Below are positions 41,660 through 48,925 of a stretch of 48,925 nt of DNA, piece after piece. Under the pieces are notes generated by a model, which saw only the letters and a list, made by a program, of their open reading frames with translations, did no database searches and had not been told where the DNA came from. The first letter of the stretch is position 1, and each line of letters begins with the position of its first letter. The stretch is from Deinococcus cellulosilyticus NBRC 106333 = KACC 11606 (GTDB lineage: Bacteria; Deinococcota; Deinococci; Deinococcales; Deinococcaceae), in the NCBI RefSeq assembly GCF_007990775.1, contig NZ_BJXB01000036.1:1-48925 (forward strand), in the 5' to 3' direction. Made by a program: the position numbers and the translations under genes.

Positions 41660-43052
41660 AACCATCATGCTGATGGGGTGCACCTCGGATGCAGGGAAGT
41701 CCTTCCTGACGGCTGCCCTGTGCCGGTATTACGCCAATCAGGGGTACCGGGTGCGCCCCTTCAAAGCCCAGAACATGAGCAACTTCGCTGCTGTGACCCG
41801 GGACGGTCTGGAGATGGGCCGTGCCCAGTACCTGCAGGCCATTGCTGCCAGAGCTTTGCCAGACGTCAGGATGAATCCCGTACTCCTCAAACCCATGGCG
41901 GACACCCGCAGTGCAGTCATCGTGATGGGACGTCCCGATGCTGAAATTTCTGCTTTGCCCTGGTTTGATCGCAAGCCCAGGCTGTGGGGGGTGGTGCAAG
42001 AAGCCCTGCACAGTCTGCAACAGGAAGCCGAAATTCTGGTGATTGAGGGGGCAGGGAGCCCTGCCGAGATCAACCTCAAAAAGAGCGATATTGTGAACAT
42101 GCGGGTGGCAAAAGAGGCCCAGGCAGACGTGTATCTGGTGGCTGACATTGATAAAGGTGGGGCGTTTGCCCACCTGCTTGGGACCTGGATGTGCCTGGAT
42201 GAGGATGAAAAAAAGCTGGTCAAAGGGTTCATCCTGAACAAGTTCCGAGGGGACAAAACACTCCTGAGAGAGGCCCCGATGTGGCTTGAGGAGCAGACCG
42301 GAATTCCTGTGGTGGCCATTGTGGACATGCTGCCTCACAGGCTTCCCGAGGAGGACACCCTGCATTACCGGGCAGAGCCAAAATTCGGTATGAAAAACAT
42401 CGCCCTGCTGTGTTATCCCTTTGCCAGCAATCTGGATGAGTTTGATCCTCTGATCCATCAGCCTGGCCTTCAGGTGGTGCCCCTGCGTGAAGTGCGGAAT
42501 CTGGAGGTCTTTGATGCCCTGATCCTGCCCGGCTCACGCAACACGGCAGAATCCATGCGCTGGCTGAACAGCACAGGATGGAGCGCACAGATTCAGAACT
42601 TTGCTGCCCAGCAGAAACCCATTCTGGGGATCTGTGGTGGCTTGCAGTTGCTGGGCCGTCAGATTCTGGACCCTGCGCACCTGGAGAGCGGAGACATGGC
42701 TGGACTGGGTCTTCTGGATCTGGAGACCACCCTGGACCCGGACAAGACCACCTTGCAGACCACAGTGGAGCATGAGGGGCAACCTCTCTCTGGCTATGAG
42801 ATCCATCATGGAGTGACCCGCAGCCTCGGGGCCAGTCCCTGGTTGCCTCAGAACCTGGGGTGGCAGCAGGGTCAGGTCAGAGGAGCATATTTGCATGGGC
42901 TCTTCGAAAATCGACACTTTGTTCAGGATTTTTTGAACATCCTGAACATTCAGGCTGAAGTTCTGGACTGGCAGACAGAAACAGAGCAGGAACTGACCAG
43001 AATTGCGGTACAGGTGGTCAAAGACTCTGGCTGGGAGCGGGTTTTGACCTGA
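41649..43052 (+). CDS. cobQ: Cobyric acid synthase CobQ
   Basis: A 467-residue glutamine-dependent amidotransferase that amidates the corrin side chains to give cobyric acid. The N-terminal ATP-binding domain has MLMGCTSDAGKS (residues 7-18) and PFKAQNMSNFAAV; the class I amidotransferase domain has the nucleophile Cys329 in LGICGGLQLLG and His416 in GAYLHGLFEN. It closes the riboswitch operon. With no ring-building or cobB/cbiA gene here, its substrate would come from imported corrinoids or from genes elsewhere. Confidence 0.95.
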   Translation: MALKTIMLMGCTSDAGKSFLTAALCRYYANQGYRVRPFKAQNMSNFAAVTRDGLEMGRAQYLQAIAARALPDVRMNPVLLKPMADTRSAVIVMGRPDAEISALPWFDRKPRLWGVVQEALHSLQQEAEILVIEGAGSPAEINLKKSDIVNMRVAKEAQADVYLVADIDKGGAFAHLLGTWMCLDEDEKKLVKGFILNKFRGDKTLLREAPMWLEEQTGIPVVAIVDMLPHRLPEEDTLHYRAEPKFGMKNIALLCYPFASNLDEFDPLIHQPGLQVVPLREVRNLEVFDALILPGSRNTAESMRWLNSTGWSAQIQNFAAQQKPILGICGGLQLLGRQILDPAHLESGDMAGLGLLDLETTLDPDKTTLQTTVEHEGQPLSGYEIHHGVTRSLGASPWLPQNLGWQQGQVRGAYLHGLFENRHFVQDFLNILNIQAEVLDWQTETEQELTRIAVQVVKDSGWERVLT

Positions 43053-43184
43053 TTGTGCATGATTTTTCGCACAGAATGTCAGAACCCGCAGGACAAAAGT
43101 CCAAAAAATGCATGAAATCCTGCTAGACGTTCAGTGATTTTGGGCTTGACTGCACAAATTGAATATGCAATCTGCAAAGAGGGC

Positions 43185-43190
43185 TACTCT
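43185..43190 (+). promoter_or_regulatory. -10 element of leaderless amt
   Basis: TACTCT ends 6 bases before ATG 43197. No SD sequence is present. A TTGAAT at 43159-43164 or a TTGACT at 43145-43150 may contribute upstream contacts but neither is at ideal distance. Confidence 0.45.
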
Positions 43191-43196
43191 GAAATC

Positions 43197-44507
43197 ATGA
43201 CGCGCCTTCTTCCCCTGCTCGTGTTGCTCAGCAGCCCCGCCCTGGCTGCAAGTGGCAAGATCGATACGGGAGACACGGCCTGGGTGCTCGCCTCAAGCGC
43301 CCTCGTGCTCCTGATGACGCCCGGACTGGCCCTCTTCTATGGAGGTCTGGTTTCCACCCGCAGTGTGCTGAACACCATGATGATGAGTTTTGCCGCCATT
43401 GCCATCGTGTCGGTGCTGTGGATCTTCTTTGGTTACAGCCTGGCTTTCGGTGAAGGCTCCTGGATCGGCAACCTTTCCCATGTCGGTCTGCAGGGCCTGG
43501 ACAACCAGGTCTGGGGAACCATCCCCGAGTACGTTTTTGTGCTCTTCCAGACCGGATTTGCCATCATCACCCCTGCATTGATCAGTGGCGCAGTGGTGGA
43601 GCGCATGCGCTTTGGTGCCTACCTGCTTTTCATCACCCTCTGGAGCATTCTGGTGTACATCCCCCTGGTGCACTGGCTCTGGACCCCCGATGGATGGCTG
43701 GCGAAACTTGGCGTGCTGGATTTTGCTGGAGGCCTGCCCATTGAGGTGGCCTGTGGATTCTCTGGTCTGGTGGCTGCAATGGTGGTGGGTGGCCGCATGG
43801 GCTGGCCCAAACGTCCGGTGCTGCCCCACAACATGGTTTACGTGCTGATCGGGGTCGGGCTCCTGTGGTTCGGCTGGCTGGGCTTTAACGCTGGATCTGC
43901 GCTGACCGCTGGAGAAAGCGCAGGAAGGGCCATCACCGCCACCAATGCTGCTGGTGCTGCTGCCATGCTGAGCTGGATGCTGTGGGAATACCTGCACTCC
44001 AAACGGGCCACTGCCCTGGGTGCAGCCACCGGAAGCATTGCCGGACTGGTTGCCGTCACCCCTGCAGCAGGTTTCATCAGTCCACTGGCTGCACTGTTGC
44101 TGGGTTTCCTGGCAAGCACCGTGTCTTTCTGGATTCTGGCTTACAAGCACAAGCTGAAATTTGATGACTCCCTGGACGTTTTCGCTGTGCACGGCATGGG
44201 TGGAGTGGTTGGCATCCTCTTCACCGGGCTCTTTGCCTTCACCACCGGACAGGGCAAAGCACCCCTGGTGCAATTTGGGATTCAGGCCCTGGGCCTGGTC
44301 TTCACCATCGGATTCTGTGCTGCCCTGACGCTCGTCAGCCTGAAAATCACCCAGATTTTCATTCCCTTGCGGGTCAGTGTGCACGACGAGAGCATTGGTG
44401 TGGATCTGGCTCTGCATCAGGAATCGGGATACAACAACGATGATTTTGGTTTCTCCACTCCCGAAATCAACAACCTTGCGGCTCCAGTGTTGATTTCATC
44501 AGATTGA
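43197..44507 (+). CDS. amt: Ammonium transporter Amt
   Basis: A 436-residue Amt/MEP/Rh channel protein with a cleavable signal peptide (MTRLLPLLVLLSSPALAASG) and about 11 membrane helices, which conducts ammonium/ammonia into the cell. Family segments: ALVLLMTPGLALFYGGLVSTR (phenylalanine gate region), DFAGGLPIEVACGFSGLVAA, the pore twin-His region and FAVHGMGGVVGILFTGLFA near the end. The in-frame start at 43134 is rejected because it would bury the signal peptide. No PII (glnK) gene follows, unlike the usual glnK-amt pair. Confidence 0.95.
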   Translation: MTRLLPLLVLLSSPALAASGKIDTGDTAWVLASSALVLLMTPGLALFYGGLVSTRSVLNTMMMSFAAIAIVSVLWIFFGYSLAFGEGSWIGNLSHVGLQGLDNQVWGTIPEYVFVLFQTGFAIITPALISGAVVERMRFGAYLLFITLWSILVYIPLVHWLWTPDGWLAKLGVLDFAGGLPIEVACGFSGLVAAMVVGGRMGWPKRPVLPHNMVYVLIGVGLLWFGWLGFNAGSALTAGESAGRAITATNAAGAAAMLSWMLWEYLHSKRATALGAATGSIAGLVAVTPAAGFISPLAALLLGFLASTVSFWILAYKHKLKFDDSLDVFAVHGMGGVVGILFTGLFAFTTGQGKAPLVQFGIQALGLVFTIGFCAALTLVSLKITQIFIPLRVSVHDESIGVDLALHQESGYNNDDFGFSTPEINNLAAPVLISSD

Positions 44508-44529
44508 TTTGACGGATTCAGCCAAATGA

Positions 44530-44559
44530 AAAAGGAGGACTCTTTGGAGTCCTCCTTTT
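44530..44559. terminator. Bidirectional terminator between amt and the cyclophilin gene
   Basis: AAAAGGAGGACTC pairs perfectly with GAGTCCTCCTTTT around TTTG. It ends in a T run on both strands and so serves both convergent genes. Confidence 0.92.
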
Positions 44560-44608
44560 GATGCCAGTCATGCAGTGTTTTTTGCTGAGGGCTGATCGCT
44601 GACGGCCG

Positions 44609-45202
44609 TTAGAAGTCTTTTGCGCCTTTTTCCACCACGTAAGCCTTTTCGATGCGGTCAGGCTGGATGAAAGCAGAGGGACGCATGGGGTCAATCCGCT
44701 GAATTTTGTCCAGCACGTTCAGGCCTTCGGACACGCGGCCAAAGACGGCGTGCTTGCCATCGAGCCAGGGGGTGTCCACGAAGGTGATGAACAGCTGGGA
44801 ACCGTTGGTGTTGGGGCCACGGTTGGCCATGCTCAGGACACCTTTGCCGCGGTGACGCAGGGTGGGATCGAATTCGTCTTCGAAGCTGTAGCCAGGGCCA
44901 CCACTGCCAGTACCAGTGGGGTCTCCGGTCTGGGCCATGAAGTCTTCAAGCACCCGGTGGAACACGATGCCGTCGTAGTAGTGGTTGCGGATCAGGAACA
45001 CGAAGTTGTTGACGGTGACAGGGACCTGATCGGCGTACAGGTCGATCACCAGACGGCCCTTGCTGGTTTCAAACACGGCTTTGTACTGCTTGCCGGGTTC
45101 AATGCCATCTCCGAGTTCAGGGGCCTGGCGGAATTGGGTTTTGCGTTCGCTGGACAGTTCAGGGGTGAGGGTGAAACCTTCGGGAATGTAAAGTTCGCTC
45201 AT
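44609..45202 (-). CDS. Cytosolic cyclophilin-type peptidyl-prolyl isomerase
   Basis: A 197-residue cyclophilin that speeds cis-trans isomerisation of X-Pro bonds. The catalytic FHRVLEDFMAQTGDP motif, GYSFEDEF, LSMANRGPNTNGSQLFIT and FGRVSEGLNVLDKI are typical of bacterial cyclophilins. About 40 extra N-terminal residues precede the domain and there is no signal peptide. The ATG at 45202 is chosen since a -10 TACAAT (minus strand, 45215-45210) ends 7 bases upstream; the longer start at 45211 overlaps that element. A second, lipoprotein cyclophilin is encoded at 46687-47436. Confidence 0.95.
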   Translation of the reverse strand: MSELYIPEGFTLTPELSSERKTQFRQAPELGDGIEPGKQYKAVFETSKGRLVIDLYADQVPVTVNNFVFLIRNHYYDGIVFHRVLEDFMAQTGDPTGTGSGGPGYSFEDEFDPTLRHRGKGVLSMANRGPNTNGSQLFITFVDTPWLDGKHAVFGRVSEGLNVLDKIQRIDPMRPSAFIQPDRIEKAYVVEKGAKDF

Positions 45203-45270
45203 CCTCAGCATTGTATGACAAGAGGGCCAGAAGAGATTGCGGTTTTGCTTCTTTTATGGTGGAGGACACC

Positions 45271-45304
45271 AAAAGTGGAGGGGGAGCACAGGCTCCCCCT
45301 CCAC
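45271..45304 (-). terminator. Terminator of the zinc peptidase gene
   Basis: A perfect 13-base stem (GTGGAGGGGGAGC with GCTCCCCCTCCAC) around 4 bases, followed on the minus strand by TTTT. Confidence 0.9.
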
Positions 45305-45318
45305 CTGTTTCTTGCTGC

Positions 45319-46002
45319 TCAATCGTTCCTGCTGCCTGTGAACAGGTACACGTATTCCAGAAGCTGGGCCAGGGCAATGGCAAAGCCTGCAATGTAGGTG
45401 AGGGCAGCAGCAGTCAGGACTTTTCTGGCCCCGCTGTTCTCCTGCAGGCTCAGGAGGCCTTTTTGCTCCAGTTGCCTGAGGGCACGGCCAGAAGCATCAA
45501 ACTCCACAGGCAGGGTGATCAGGTGGAAGGCCACTGCAGCAGCAAAGAGAATCACCCCAAGCAGGGTCAGGCCGCTCAGTTTGAACATGAAGCCCAGGAT
45601 CACCAGCAGAGGACCAAAGTTCGATCCAAACATCAGGGCAGGGGCAAGCTGGCTTCTGAGCACCAGTGCAGGGTTGCGGCTGGCATCCTGCTGGGCATGT
45701 CCCACCTCGTGCGCAGCGATTGCCGCCGCTGCCAGGCTGGGCTGGGAGAAGTTGTGTTCACTCAGGCGCACCACCTTCTGTCTGGGGTCATAGTGATCGC
45801 TCAGAAAGCCAGGAGCCACCTCCACGGGAACATTGTGGAGTCCAGCCTCATCAAGCAGGTGGCGGGCCACCTGTGCCCCGGTGAGGCCACGGGTGTTGCG
45901 GTGCTGGCTGTAGGTGCGGTAGGTGCGCATCAGGTAACCCTGGATCAGAAAAGATCCAACGATCAGGAGGATGATCAGCAGGGTGAAGGGTGTGAAAAGC
46001 AT
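45319..46002 (-). CDS. YugP-type membrane zinc metallopeptidase
   Basis: A 227-residue YugP family (neutral zinc metallopeptidase) protein. An N-terminal membrane helix (residues 6-24) precedes the soluble part with zinc motif HEVGH at 98-102, then three hydrophobic segments (about 119-138, 140-160 and 198-220) and the LPVEFDASGRAL motif conserved in the family. Substrates are not known; members are assumed to act in membrane protein quality control. AAGGAGG lies 6 bases before ATG 46002, a strong SD. The leader upstream holds two strong hairpins (46021-46073). Confidence 0.9.
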   Translation of the reverse strand: MLFTPFTLLIILLIVGSFLIQGYLMRTYRTYSQHRNTRGLTGAQVARHLLDEAGLHNVPVEVAPGFLSDHYDPRQKVVRLSEHNFSQPSLAAAAIAAHEVGHAQQDASRNPALVLRSQLAPALMFGSNFGPLLVILGFMFKLSGLTLLGVILFAAAVAFHLITLPVEFDASGRALRQLEQKGLLSLQENSGARKVLTAAALTYIAGFAIALAQLLEYVYLFTGSRND

Positions 46003-46020
46003 GGAGACCTCCTTGAAGGT

Positions 46021-46073
46021 CATGTGGCAGGAAAGAGGCCACATGTACAGGGGGAACACATTCCCCTGTACAT
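46021..46073 (-). promoter_or_regulatory. Tandem hairpins in the zinc peptidase leader
   Basis: CATGTGGC/GCCACATG (46021-46028 with 46038-46045) adjoins, and by 3 bases overlaps, a longer inverted repeat ATGTACAGGGG/CCCCTGTACAT (46043-46053 with 46063-46073). They lie just upstream of the SD on the minus strand. No T run follows, so they are not simple terminators. Confidence 0.75.
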
Positions 46074-46194
46074 CAATATGAGGTCTGACCCTCAGAAGTT
46101 GCTTTTTTTGTGGTGTGGAACAGAAAATGAAGGATGTCTAAAGTGTCACCACCCTGGTCACAACCCTGCAGCTTCAGTGGGGTTATGCTGAATC

Positions 46195-46575
46195 ATGATC
46201 AATGGACTTGACCACGTACTGGTTCCTGCACCCAGACACAGCGAAGAGGCCGCCCGCAAGTTCTATGGCTCTTTTCTGGGCCTCACTGAAATTGAGAAGC
46301 CTGCAGCCCTGCAGGGTCGCGGAGGATTGTGGTTCGGGCTTCCTGATGGCAGGCAGATTCATGTGGGCATTGACGAGCCCTTTGTGCCCCAGAAAAAAGC
46401 CCATCCCTGTTTCAGAACCGCAGACCTTCAGCAGGTGATGGGCCATTTTGAGCAGCATCAGGTGGCTTATACCCTGGACACCACGCTGGAGGTGCACAGA
46501 ATTTTCACCACTGACCCTTTTGGGAACCGTCTGGAAATCGTGCAGGGAGCACACATCACCACGCCCCTCACCTGA
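46195..46575 (+). CDS. VOC (glyoxalase/dioxygenase-fold) family protein
   Basis: A 126-residue vicinal-oxygen-chelate protein of two beta-alpha-beta-beta-beta modules. Candidate metal ligands are His7 (GLDHVLV), His56 (QIHVGID) and Glu115 (NRLEIVQ). The fold covers lyases, dioxygenases and antibiotic-binding proteins; FYGSFLGLTEIEKP and TTDPFGNRLEI are general family features and give no substrate. There is no SD. TATGCT at 46184-46189 ends 5 bases before the ATG, the leaderless pattern. Confidence 0.85.
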   Translation: MINGLDHVLVPAPRHSEEAARKFYGSFLGLTEIEKPAALQGRGGLWFGLPDGRQIHVGIDEPFVPQKKAHPCFRTADLQQVMGHFEQHQVAYTLDTTLEVHRIFTTDPFGNRLEIVQGAHITTPLT

Positions 46576-46589
46576 CCCTCGCACATGAC

Positions 46590-46622
46590 AAAACACACCC
46601 GCAGCCATGGGGTTGCTGCGGG
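46590..46622 (-). terminator. Probable terminator of the lipoprotein cyclophilin
   Basis: CCCGCAGC (46598-46605) pairs with GCTGCGGG (46615-46622). On the minus strand it is followed by GTGTTTTG. It sits between convergent genes. Confidence 0.6.
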
Positions 46623-46686
46623 GTGGGGTAGTGGGGGAGAAGCATTCAAGGATGGGGTGCACTTTCGTGCTGGCAACAGAAAGACG

Positions 46687-47436
46687 TTACTTGTCTTTAG
46701 TATAGATCGAAACGGTCTTCATGCTGTCGGGTTCGCCTTCAGCAGGGGCTTCATACTTCTTGATCTTGTCCAGAACATCCAGTCCAGCAAGCACTTTTCC
46801 GAAAACGGTGTATTGCCCGTTCAGGCTGCTGGCCGGGGCCAGGGTGATGTAGAACTGGCTGCCGTTGCTGTTGGGGTCCTGGGCACGGGCCATGCCCAGA
46901 ATGCCTTTTTCGTCGAAATTCAGGTTCTGGCGCACTTCCAGACCAAACTGGTAACCAGGGCCGCCCTGACCCCAGGTGTTGCGGTCCTCATTCAGGGTGT
47001 TGGGGTCGCCACCCTGCACCACGAACCCATCGATCACCCGGTGGAACTTGATTCCGTCGTAATAGTGGTTGAGGGCCAGGAACACAAAGGAATTCACAGA
47101 AGCCGGGGTGTCTTCCTCAAAGAGGTCCATCACGATGTCGCCCTGGGTGGTCTCGATTCTGGCAACGTAATCGGTGTTGTCTTTGAGGATGCGGTCCGGT
47201 TCTTCCTTGAAAGAACGCACAGGTTTGTCGGTCAGGGATTTGACCTGGGTGTACCCTTTGAGAACTTCATCTGCACTGACCGAAGGTGTGGTTTCTGCAG
47301 GCGTGGTTTCAGGGGTCTCGGTGGTGCTCTCAGTGGTGGTTTCTGGCGTGGTGGAGGTGGAGGTGTCCTCTTTGGGTTTGCATGCCACAAGCGATGCAGT
47401 GAGAAGTGCTGCACAAAGCAACCATTTCGATTTCAT
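46687..47436 (-). CDS. Lipoprotein cyclophilin-type peptidyl-prolyl isomerase
   Basis: A 249-residue cyclophilin with a lipoprotein signal (MKSKWLLCAALLTASLVAC, lipobox LVAC with Cys19) and a Thr/Glu/Pro-rich linker (about residues 24-52) that tethers the catalytic domain to the membrane. The domain carries FHRVIDGFVVQGGDP, GILGMARAQDPNSNGSQFYI and FGKVLAGLDVLDKI. It would fold proteins outside the cytoplasmic membrane, the counterpart of the cytosolic paralogue 1.5 kb away. The start codon follows a -10-like TAAAAT by 8 bases on the minus strand. Confidence 0.95.
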   Translation of the reverse strand: MKSKWLLCAALLTASLVACKPKEDTSTSTTPETTTESTTETPETTPAETTPSVSADEVLKGYTQVKSLTDKPVRSFKEEPDRILKDNTDYVARIETTQGDIVMDLFEEDTPASVNSFVFLALNHYYDGIKFHRVIDGFVVQGGDPNTLNEDRNTWGQGGPGYQFGLEVRQNLNFDEKGILGMARAQDPNSNGSQFYITLAPASSLNGQYTVFGKVLAGLDVLDKIKKYEAPAEGEPDSMKTVSIYTKDK

Positions 47437-47482
47437 ACTCCATCATTTTACGCACAGGGAATGAGTGTATTACCATAAGCCC

Positions 47483-48106
47483 GTGACTGTGATCATCACC
47501 ATCGATGGCATTGCAGCGAGCGGCAAATCCAGTGTGGCCTCGCGTGTTGCCAGCAAACTGAACATCCCCTACATCAGCAGCGGTTATCTATACAGGGCCG
47601 TGACTTACCTGGTGTATGTCTCTCAAATCGACCCTTCAGACCAGGAAGCCATTGTGGCTGCCCTGCACACCCATCCCCTCACCCTGATTCCAAAACCAGA
47701 AGAGAACGAAGTCTGGCAGGGAGAGGAGAACTACACCCCATTCCTGCACACCACAGAGGTGGATCTGACGGTCAGTGAGATTGCCCGGCATGCAGCAGTG
47801 CGGACCTGGGTGACCGAGCAATTGAAAGACCTCCCCCCTCCTTTTGTGGCAGAAGGTCGGGACATGGGAACGGCAGTGTTTCCCCACGCGCATCACAAGT
47901 TCTACCTGACGGCCAGTGTTCAGGTGCGTGCACAGCGTCGGGCAAAAGAACGCCCTGAAGATCTTGAAAGCATTCAGGCAGCCCTTGAAATGCGGGACCG
48001 TGAAGACCGCATTCAATCAAAACCTGCTCCAGATGCTGTGGTGATCGACACCAGCGACCTCACCCTGGATCAGGTGGTGGAGCAGATTCTGAAAGGAGTG
48101 CAATGA
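47483..48106 (+). CDS. cmk: Cytidylate kinase
   Basis: A 207-residue CMP/dCMP kinase. The P-loop ITIDGIAASGKSSVASRVA is at the N-terminus, SSGYLYRAVTYL (the NMP-binding start, usually SGAMYRA) follows, and FVAEGRDMGTAVFPHAHHKFYLTA and RDREDRIQSK(P) are family motifs. The family NMP-binding insert is reduced. I chose GTG 47483 because TACCAT (47471-47476) ends 6 bases upstream and the protein then opens directly at the first strand; GTG 47465 would place that promoter element inside the gene. It overlaps plsC by 4 bases. Confidence 0.93.
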   Translation: MTVIITIDGIAASGKSSVASRVASKLNIPYISSGYLYRAVTYLVYVSQIDPSDQEAIVAALHTHPLTLIPKPEENEVWQGEENYTPFLHTTEVDLTVSEIARHAAVRTWVTEQLKDLPPPFVAEGRDMGTAVFPHAHHKFYLTASVQVRAQRRAKERPEDLESIQAALEMRDREDRIQSKPAPDAVVIDTSDLTLDQVVEQILKGVQ

Positions 48107-48648
48107 TTCCGATTCCCTGGATGTATGACCTGACAGTGACCCTGGCGAGCTTTCTGGTGTATCCAGCAGGCCTGAAAGTCATGGGCAGAGAAAAGCTTCC
48201 CAAGACTGGACGCCTGATTGTGGCAGGCAACCATGTGGGCAACATGGACCCTTTCGTGATCACCATTGCTGCAAAACGTCGGCTTCGCTTCATGGCCAAA
48301 AAAGAACTGTATGCCAATCCGATCATGAAGTGGTACATGCTGAATGTGGGGAACATTCCGGTGGACCGCCAGAGCAAGAGTGACATTGCCTCCATTCGCA
48401 CCTGCATCAAGGCTCTGGAAGAAGAAGAAGCCCTGGGGATTTTCCCGCAAGGCACCCGGGGAGGTTCCCAGGTGATGGGAGGGGTTGCCCTGATTGCCCT
48501 GAAAGGGAAAGCACCTATCATGCCTGTTTATGTTGAGAAGAAAGGCAAATGGATTGTGCGTTTTGGAGAGCTGATTGAGCCCCAGGGCACAGTGCAGGAG
48601 CTCACCCACAAATTTGCAGAAGCACTGGAGAATCTAAAGCAGCTGTAA
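48103..48648 (+). CDS. plsC: 1-acyl-sn-glycerol-3-phosphate acyltransferase
   Basis: A 181-residue PlsC-family acyltransferase that acylates lysophosphatidic acid to phosphatidic acid at the membrane. Catalytic motif NHVGNMDPF (NHx4D form, about residues 43-51), KELYANPIMKWYM, the FPQGTRGG motif (about 124-131) and a C-terminal proline motif PIMPVYV are present. It is short but complete for the family (usually 190-250). It is translationally coupled to cmk (ATGA); cmk-plsC pairs occur in other bacteria. A terminator follows. Confidence 0.93.
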   Translation: MIPIPWMYDLTVTLASFLVYPAGLKVMGREKLPKTGRLIVAGNHVGNMDPFVITIAAKRRLRFMAKKELYANPIMKWYMLNVGNIPVDRQSKSDIASIRTCIKALEEEEALGIFPQGTRGGSQVMGGVALIALKGKAPIMPVYVEKKGKWIVRFGELIEPQGTVQELTHKFAEALENLKQL

Positions 48649-48679
48649 TCAGGCTGAAAAAACGATGAAGCATTTCTGG

Positions 48680-48708
48680 GACAGAACTTACATGGTTCTG
48701 TCTTTTTT
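48680..48708 (+). terminator. Terminator of cmk-plsC
   Basis: GACAGAAC pairs with GTTCTGTC around a 7-base loop, followed by TTTTTT. Confidence 0.9.
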
Positions 48709-48720
48709 GCGCATGAGAGA

Positions 48721-48750
48721 TTGACATTTTTTCCTTGAGAAAGTTATGCT
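48721..48750 (+). promoter_or_regulatory. Promoter of the lipoprotein gene at the right edge
   Basis: TTGACA (48721-48726), an 18-base spacer, TATGCT (48745-48750). A leader of about 88 bases precedes the SD GAGGTGAT and ATG 48845. Confidence 0.8.
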
Positions 48751-48844
48751 TGTGGGCACAAAAAGCTGGATCAAGTTCACGGTTGCCTAGGTTGGTGGCA
48801 GCCATGGGTAAGGTTTGTAACAAATGCTTTTTGTGAGGTGATGA

Positions 48845-48925
48845 ATGTATAAAAAAGCGCTTGGTTTGTCGATGACCACAGCAATACTGTTGATCGGGTG
48901 CAACAACTTCAAAGCTGATGTTGCT
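48845..48925 (+). CDS. Lipoprotein N-terminus, cut by the window end
   Basis: Twenty-seven codons are visible, from ATG 48845 to the last base. The product starts MYKKALGLSMTTAILLIGCN: two lysines, a hydrophobic stretch and a lipobox LIGC with Cys19, so it is an exported lipoprotein. GAGGTGAT (48834-48841) lies 3 bases upstream. ATG 48841 runs into a stop after three codons and is rejected. The function cannot be judged from this fragment. Confidence 0.75.
   Translation, partial: MYKKALGLSMTTAILLIGCNNFKADVA

Noticed and set aside
43053..43133. TGTGC/GCACA hairpin after cobQ as a terminator
   Set aside because: The stem is only five bases and no T run follows.
43293..44417. Long minus-strand frame across amt
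   Set aside because: Low-complexity His/Gln/Gly-rich translation typical of an antisense shadow.

Overview
The window is chromosomal DNA from a bacterium of the Deinococcus lineage. The evidence is the dnaA-dnaN-eno-pyk order next to mnmG-rsmG-parA-parB, an RNase J gene, and many genes with no Shine-Dalgarno (SD) sequence whose start codon lies 5-9 bases after a -10 hexamer, which is the leaderless pattern known from Deinococcus. Base composition looks lower in GC than D. radiodurans; a mesophilic relative such as the D. misasensis / D. roseus / D. cellulosilyticus group is a guess. No insertion sequence, CRISPR array, rRNA or obvious foreign island was seen. The only tRNA found is tRNA-Ile(GAU).

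Layout. 0.4-10 kb: a small unknown gene, a phosphatase-superfamily metalloenzyme, an acyl-CoA ligase, rlmH, two coupled unknown genes, rsmI, pfkA, dgt, tRNA-Ile, an unlisted 42-residue membrane peptide and an FAD monooxygenase. 10-24 kb is the replication-origin region: a DUF4384 protein, rnj, a TIM-barrel protein, parB, parA, rsmG, mnmG, dnaA, oriC, dnaN, eno and pyk. Four parS sites are spread over about 36 kb around the origin. The dnaA-dnaN gap holds 11 exact DnaA boxes in two opposed groups, then a GC-rich spacer, a run of DnaA-trio triplets and an AT-rich unwinding stretch.

24-30 kb: a minus-strand set encodes a DUF1338 (HglS-type) 2-oxoadipate dioxygenase/decarboxylase, an aldehyde dehydrogenase and a saccharopine-dehydrogenase-family protein, most simply read as lysine catabolism through 2-aminoadipate. 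A two-gene ABC exporter lies beside it. 30-43 kb: two cobalamin salvage/assembly blocks (cobS-cobCU-cobT on the minus strand; riboswitch-cbiZ-cobO-DUF4345-cbiB-cobD-cobQ on the plus strand) flank a DAB inorganic-carbon pump (dabB-dabA) and its divergent LysR regulator. No corrin-ring genes are present, so the cob genes look like a salvage and nucleotide-loop set.

43-49 kb: an ammonium transporter, two cyclophilin-type isomerases (one cytosolic, one lipoprotein), a YugP-type membrane zinc peptidase with strong leader hairpins, a VOC protein, cmk-plsC, and the first 27 codons of a lipoprotein cut by the window end.

Most genes are housekeeping. The least ordinary items are the very legible oriC, parS abutting the rnj promoter, the uncertain dnaA start, the HglS operon, the DAB pump between cob blocks with its regulator upstream of cobS, the CobC-CobU fusion, and several unexplained inverted repeats.
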